A stretch of DNA of 64,000 nucleotides from Lacunisphaera sp. (GTDB taxonomy: Bacteria > Verrucomicrobiota > Verrucomicrobiia > Opitutales > Opitutaceae): assembly GCA_029945445.1 (NCBI GenBank), contig JAQSCO010000015.1:82066-146065 (forward strand), written 5' to 3'. Below the pieces are notes generated by a model. The model searched no databases, had not been told where the DNA came from, and worked only from the letters and a program-made list of their open reading frames with translations. How positions within the stretch are numbered: position 1 is the first letter of the stretch; every line of letters begins with the position of its first letter. The position numbers were made by a program, and so were the translations under genes. Positions 62,439-64,000 of this stretch are shown here, in pieces.

Positions 62439-63179
62439 ATGAGTTTTCAGGACCACTTCTCCACGAAGGCGGCGGTCTACGCCAAGGCGCGGCCGACGTA
62501 TCCGCCGGCCTTGTTCACGGAGCTGGCGCGGCTCGCGCCCGGCCGGTCGCTGGCGTGGGACTGCGGCTCGGGCAACGGGCAGGCGGCGGTGGCGCTCGCG
62601 GAGCACTTCGAGCGCGTCGTGGCGACCGAGCCCAGCGCGGCCCAACTGGCGGCAGCGACGGCGCACCCCCGGGTCACCTATGTGCAGAGTGCCGAGCTGG
62701 CGCCCGGCGTGGCCGACCACACAGCCGACCTAGTAACTGCGGCGCAGGCGGCGCATTGGTTCGACCTGAAGATATTCTATCCCGAGGTGCGGCGGGTGCT
62801 GCGCCCGGGCGGGCTGCTGGCTTTATGGAATTACGCCATTTGCCGCGTCGATCCCGCCATCGACCCGGTGCTGCAGCATTTCTACACGGACGTCGTCGGC
62901 CCCTACTGGCCACCCGAGCGCAAGCATGCGGAGAACGGTTACCGGGAATTCGCGTTTCCCTTCCCGGAGATTCCGTTTCCGAAACTGGAGCTGGTGGTCG
63001 AGTGGAAGGCGGAGGATTTTGCGACCTATCTGCGCACCTGGTCGTCGGTCACGCGCTACACGGCGGCGCGCGGCATTGATCCGGTCGTCGGGTTTGAACC
63101 GCAACTGGCCAAGCTCTGGGGGCCCGGTCCACGGCGCGTCATGTGGCCGCTGGGCGGCCGGCTGGGTCGCGTCGGTTAG
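62439..63179 (+). CDS. Class I SAM-dependent methyltransferase
   Basis: A 246-aa protein with a Rossmann methyltransferase core. The first residues FQDHFSTKAAVYAKARPTYP resemble the N-terminal part of the small-molecule methyltransferase family (methyltransf_11). The SAM motif is LAWDCGSGNGQAAVALA, then ATEPSAAQLAA and AQAAHWFDL, with the post-motif VRRVLRPGGLLALWNY. The substrate is unknown. The 3' end overlaps the convergent cardiolipin-synthase gene by four bases. Confidence 0.88.
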   Translation: MSFQDHFSTKAAVYAKARPTYPPALFTELARLAPGRSLAWDCGSGNGQAAVALAEHFERVVATEPSAAQLAAATAHPRVTYVQSAELAPGVADHTADLVTAAQAAHWFDLKIFYPEVRRVLRPGGLLALWNYAICRVDPAIDPVLQHFYTDVVGPYWPPERKHAENGYREFAFPFPEIPFPKLELVVEWKAEDFATYLRTWSSVTRYTAARGIDPVVGFEPQLAKLWGPGPRRVMWPLGGRLGRVG

Positions 63180-64000
63180 AGCAGCGGCGCGAGCAGACGG
63201 GCGATCTCCTCGCCGATGGTCGGGATCAGCCGCGGCTTCTGGCGCCGTTCGAGCATCGGCTTGGAGAGGTCGAAGACCTCGTGCATCCATTTGGCCATGG
63301 CCTTGGCCTCGCTGGGCGAGTAGGTGACGGCCCCGACCTCAAAGTTCAGGAACAGGCTGCGGAGGTCCATGTTGGCGGAGCCAAACAGGCCCGTCTGTTC
63401 GTCGACGAGCAGCATCTTCGCGTGGTTCATGCCCGGCTGGTAGAGCAGGACCTTGGCGCCGGCGGCCTGCAGGCCGCGCAGGAAATGGCGGCGCGCGAGG
63501 TCGGTGATGGGGTGGTTGGATTTCGCCGGGACGACGATGCGCACGTCAATGCCGGCGCGCGCCTGCACCAGCAGCGAGCGGAACAGCACCTCGTCGGGGA
63601 TGAAGTAGGGTGTGACGATCCACACGCTGCGCTCAGCCTGCTGCACCAGCGAGAGGATGCCCTCGTAGAGCGCGTCGCCGGCGACATCGGGCCCACTGGC
63701 CACAATCTGCACCTCGCTGCCGCCCGCGGCCGCGGGGAGTTTCTCCGGCAGCTCCTTCTGCAGCCTGGCGAGCGGCTGGCCGCTGGCGAAGGCCCAGTCG
63801 GCCAGAAAAATCTCCTCGAGGGCGCGGACGGCGGGGCCCTCGATGATGCCGCCGAAGTCGCGGAAGCGGCGCTTGAGCGGGACGGGGCCCATGTATTCGA
63901 GGGCGACATTGCGGCCGCCGAGCGCGGCGACCTCGTGGTCGAAGATGGCGATCTTGCGGTGATTGCGGAGGTTGGCCGAGGCGGGCGTCGCCAGCGGCAT
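63176..64000 (-). CDS. Phospholipase D-like / cardiolipin synthase, C-terminal part
   Basis: Only the last 274 residues are visible; the start lies beyond the window. Two HKD-type motifs are seen: an H-R-K-xxx-D variant near the visible N-terminus (HRKIAIFDHEVAALGGRN) and HAKMLLVDEQTGLFGSANMD. IVTPYFIPDEVLF between them is typical of bacterial cardiolipin synthases (ClsA/B/C) that join phosphatidyl groups. Membrane helices expected at the N-terminus are not in the window, so it cannot be separated from other PLD enzymes. Confidence 0.85.
   Translation of the reverse strand: MPLATPASANLRNHRKIAIFDHEVAALGGRNVALEYMGPVPLKRRFRDFGGIIEGPAVRALEEIFLADWAFASGQPLARLQKELPEKLPAAAGGSEVQIVASGPDVAGDALYEGILSLVQQAERSVWIVTPYFIPDEVLFRSLLVQARAGIDVRIVVPAKSNHPITDLARRHFLRGLQAAGAKVLLYQPGMNHAKMLLVDEQTGLFGSANMDLRSLFLNFEVGAVTYSPSEAKAMAKWMHEVFDLSKPMLERRQKPRLIPTIGEEIARLLAPLL

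Overview
The window is a high-GC bacterial chromosome segment with densely packed metabolic and housekeeping genes on both strands. I infer an aerobic member of the Verrucomicrobiota, probably Opitutaceae-like. The reasons are a protein with a PEP/VPDSG-type C-terminal sorting signal, a pectin-degradation cluster, many start codons without a Shine-Dalgarno site, and many short intergenic repeat families. No rRNA or marker gene settles the species. I found no rRNA, tRNA, CRISPR array, transposase, integrase or phage gene. This is inference from reading, not a database search.

Layout. 1-4700: a STAS protein and a GAF/PP2C phosphatase (partner-switching signalling), then a secreted sorting-signal protein and a Cys-rich membrane TPR protein of lower GC. 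4790-12000: trpB, a broken four-helix-bundle gene, yicC, and the reverse-strand operon ileS / DksA-like / lspA. 12100-15430: haem operon hemF-hemE-hemG. 15600-24100: a His-rich metal-transporter-like protein, a secreted amidohydrolase, lipoprotein, cNMP-binding protein, prfC with an isoprenylcysteine-methyltransferase-like gene, DUF3052, an rRNA methyltransferase and a secreted coiled-coil protein. 24280-31680: eno, an ankyrin protein, a lone receiver, a Ser/Thr kinase followed by rpoN, an A-type Fe-S carrier with a VIT1-like transporter, and menG. 31770-41600: HU-hisS, a hydrolase, the reverse-strand run tdh-kbl-cdd-PHP, an MgtE-like transporter, alkA and ogt, and a PEGA lipoprotein. 41700-55700: two S9 peptidases, dgt, a Sel1-like protein, the pectin cluster (PL22 lyase, GH2, double SGNH esterase), and an SGNH/HD pair. 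55770-64000: old yellow enzyme, serA-plsY, an AT-rich orphan, lysC, thrC, a methyltransferase, and the 3' part of a cardiolipin synthase-like gene.

How the genes work together. lysC and thrC make threonine, while tdh and kbl break it down to glycine and acetyl-CoA. The three haem genes run consecutively in a tightly spaced operon. PL22, GH2 and the double esterase would depolymerise and deacetylate pectic oligosaccharides outside the cytoplasm. alkA and ogt form an alkylation-repair pair.

Most unusual are the intergenic regions. They hold several families of short structured repeats. One set is GC-rich REP-like hairpin doublets starting GTAG/GTGG, with compensatory stem changes between copies. 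Another is AT-richer inverted 'word' repeats (for example CAAGTAACAAG) that often frame a hairpin, and in one case a broken gene. Ten candidate promoters share an exact 16-bp spacer, and several place the start codon at the predicted transcription start, suggesting leaderless mRNAs.
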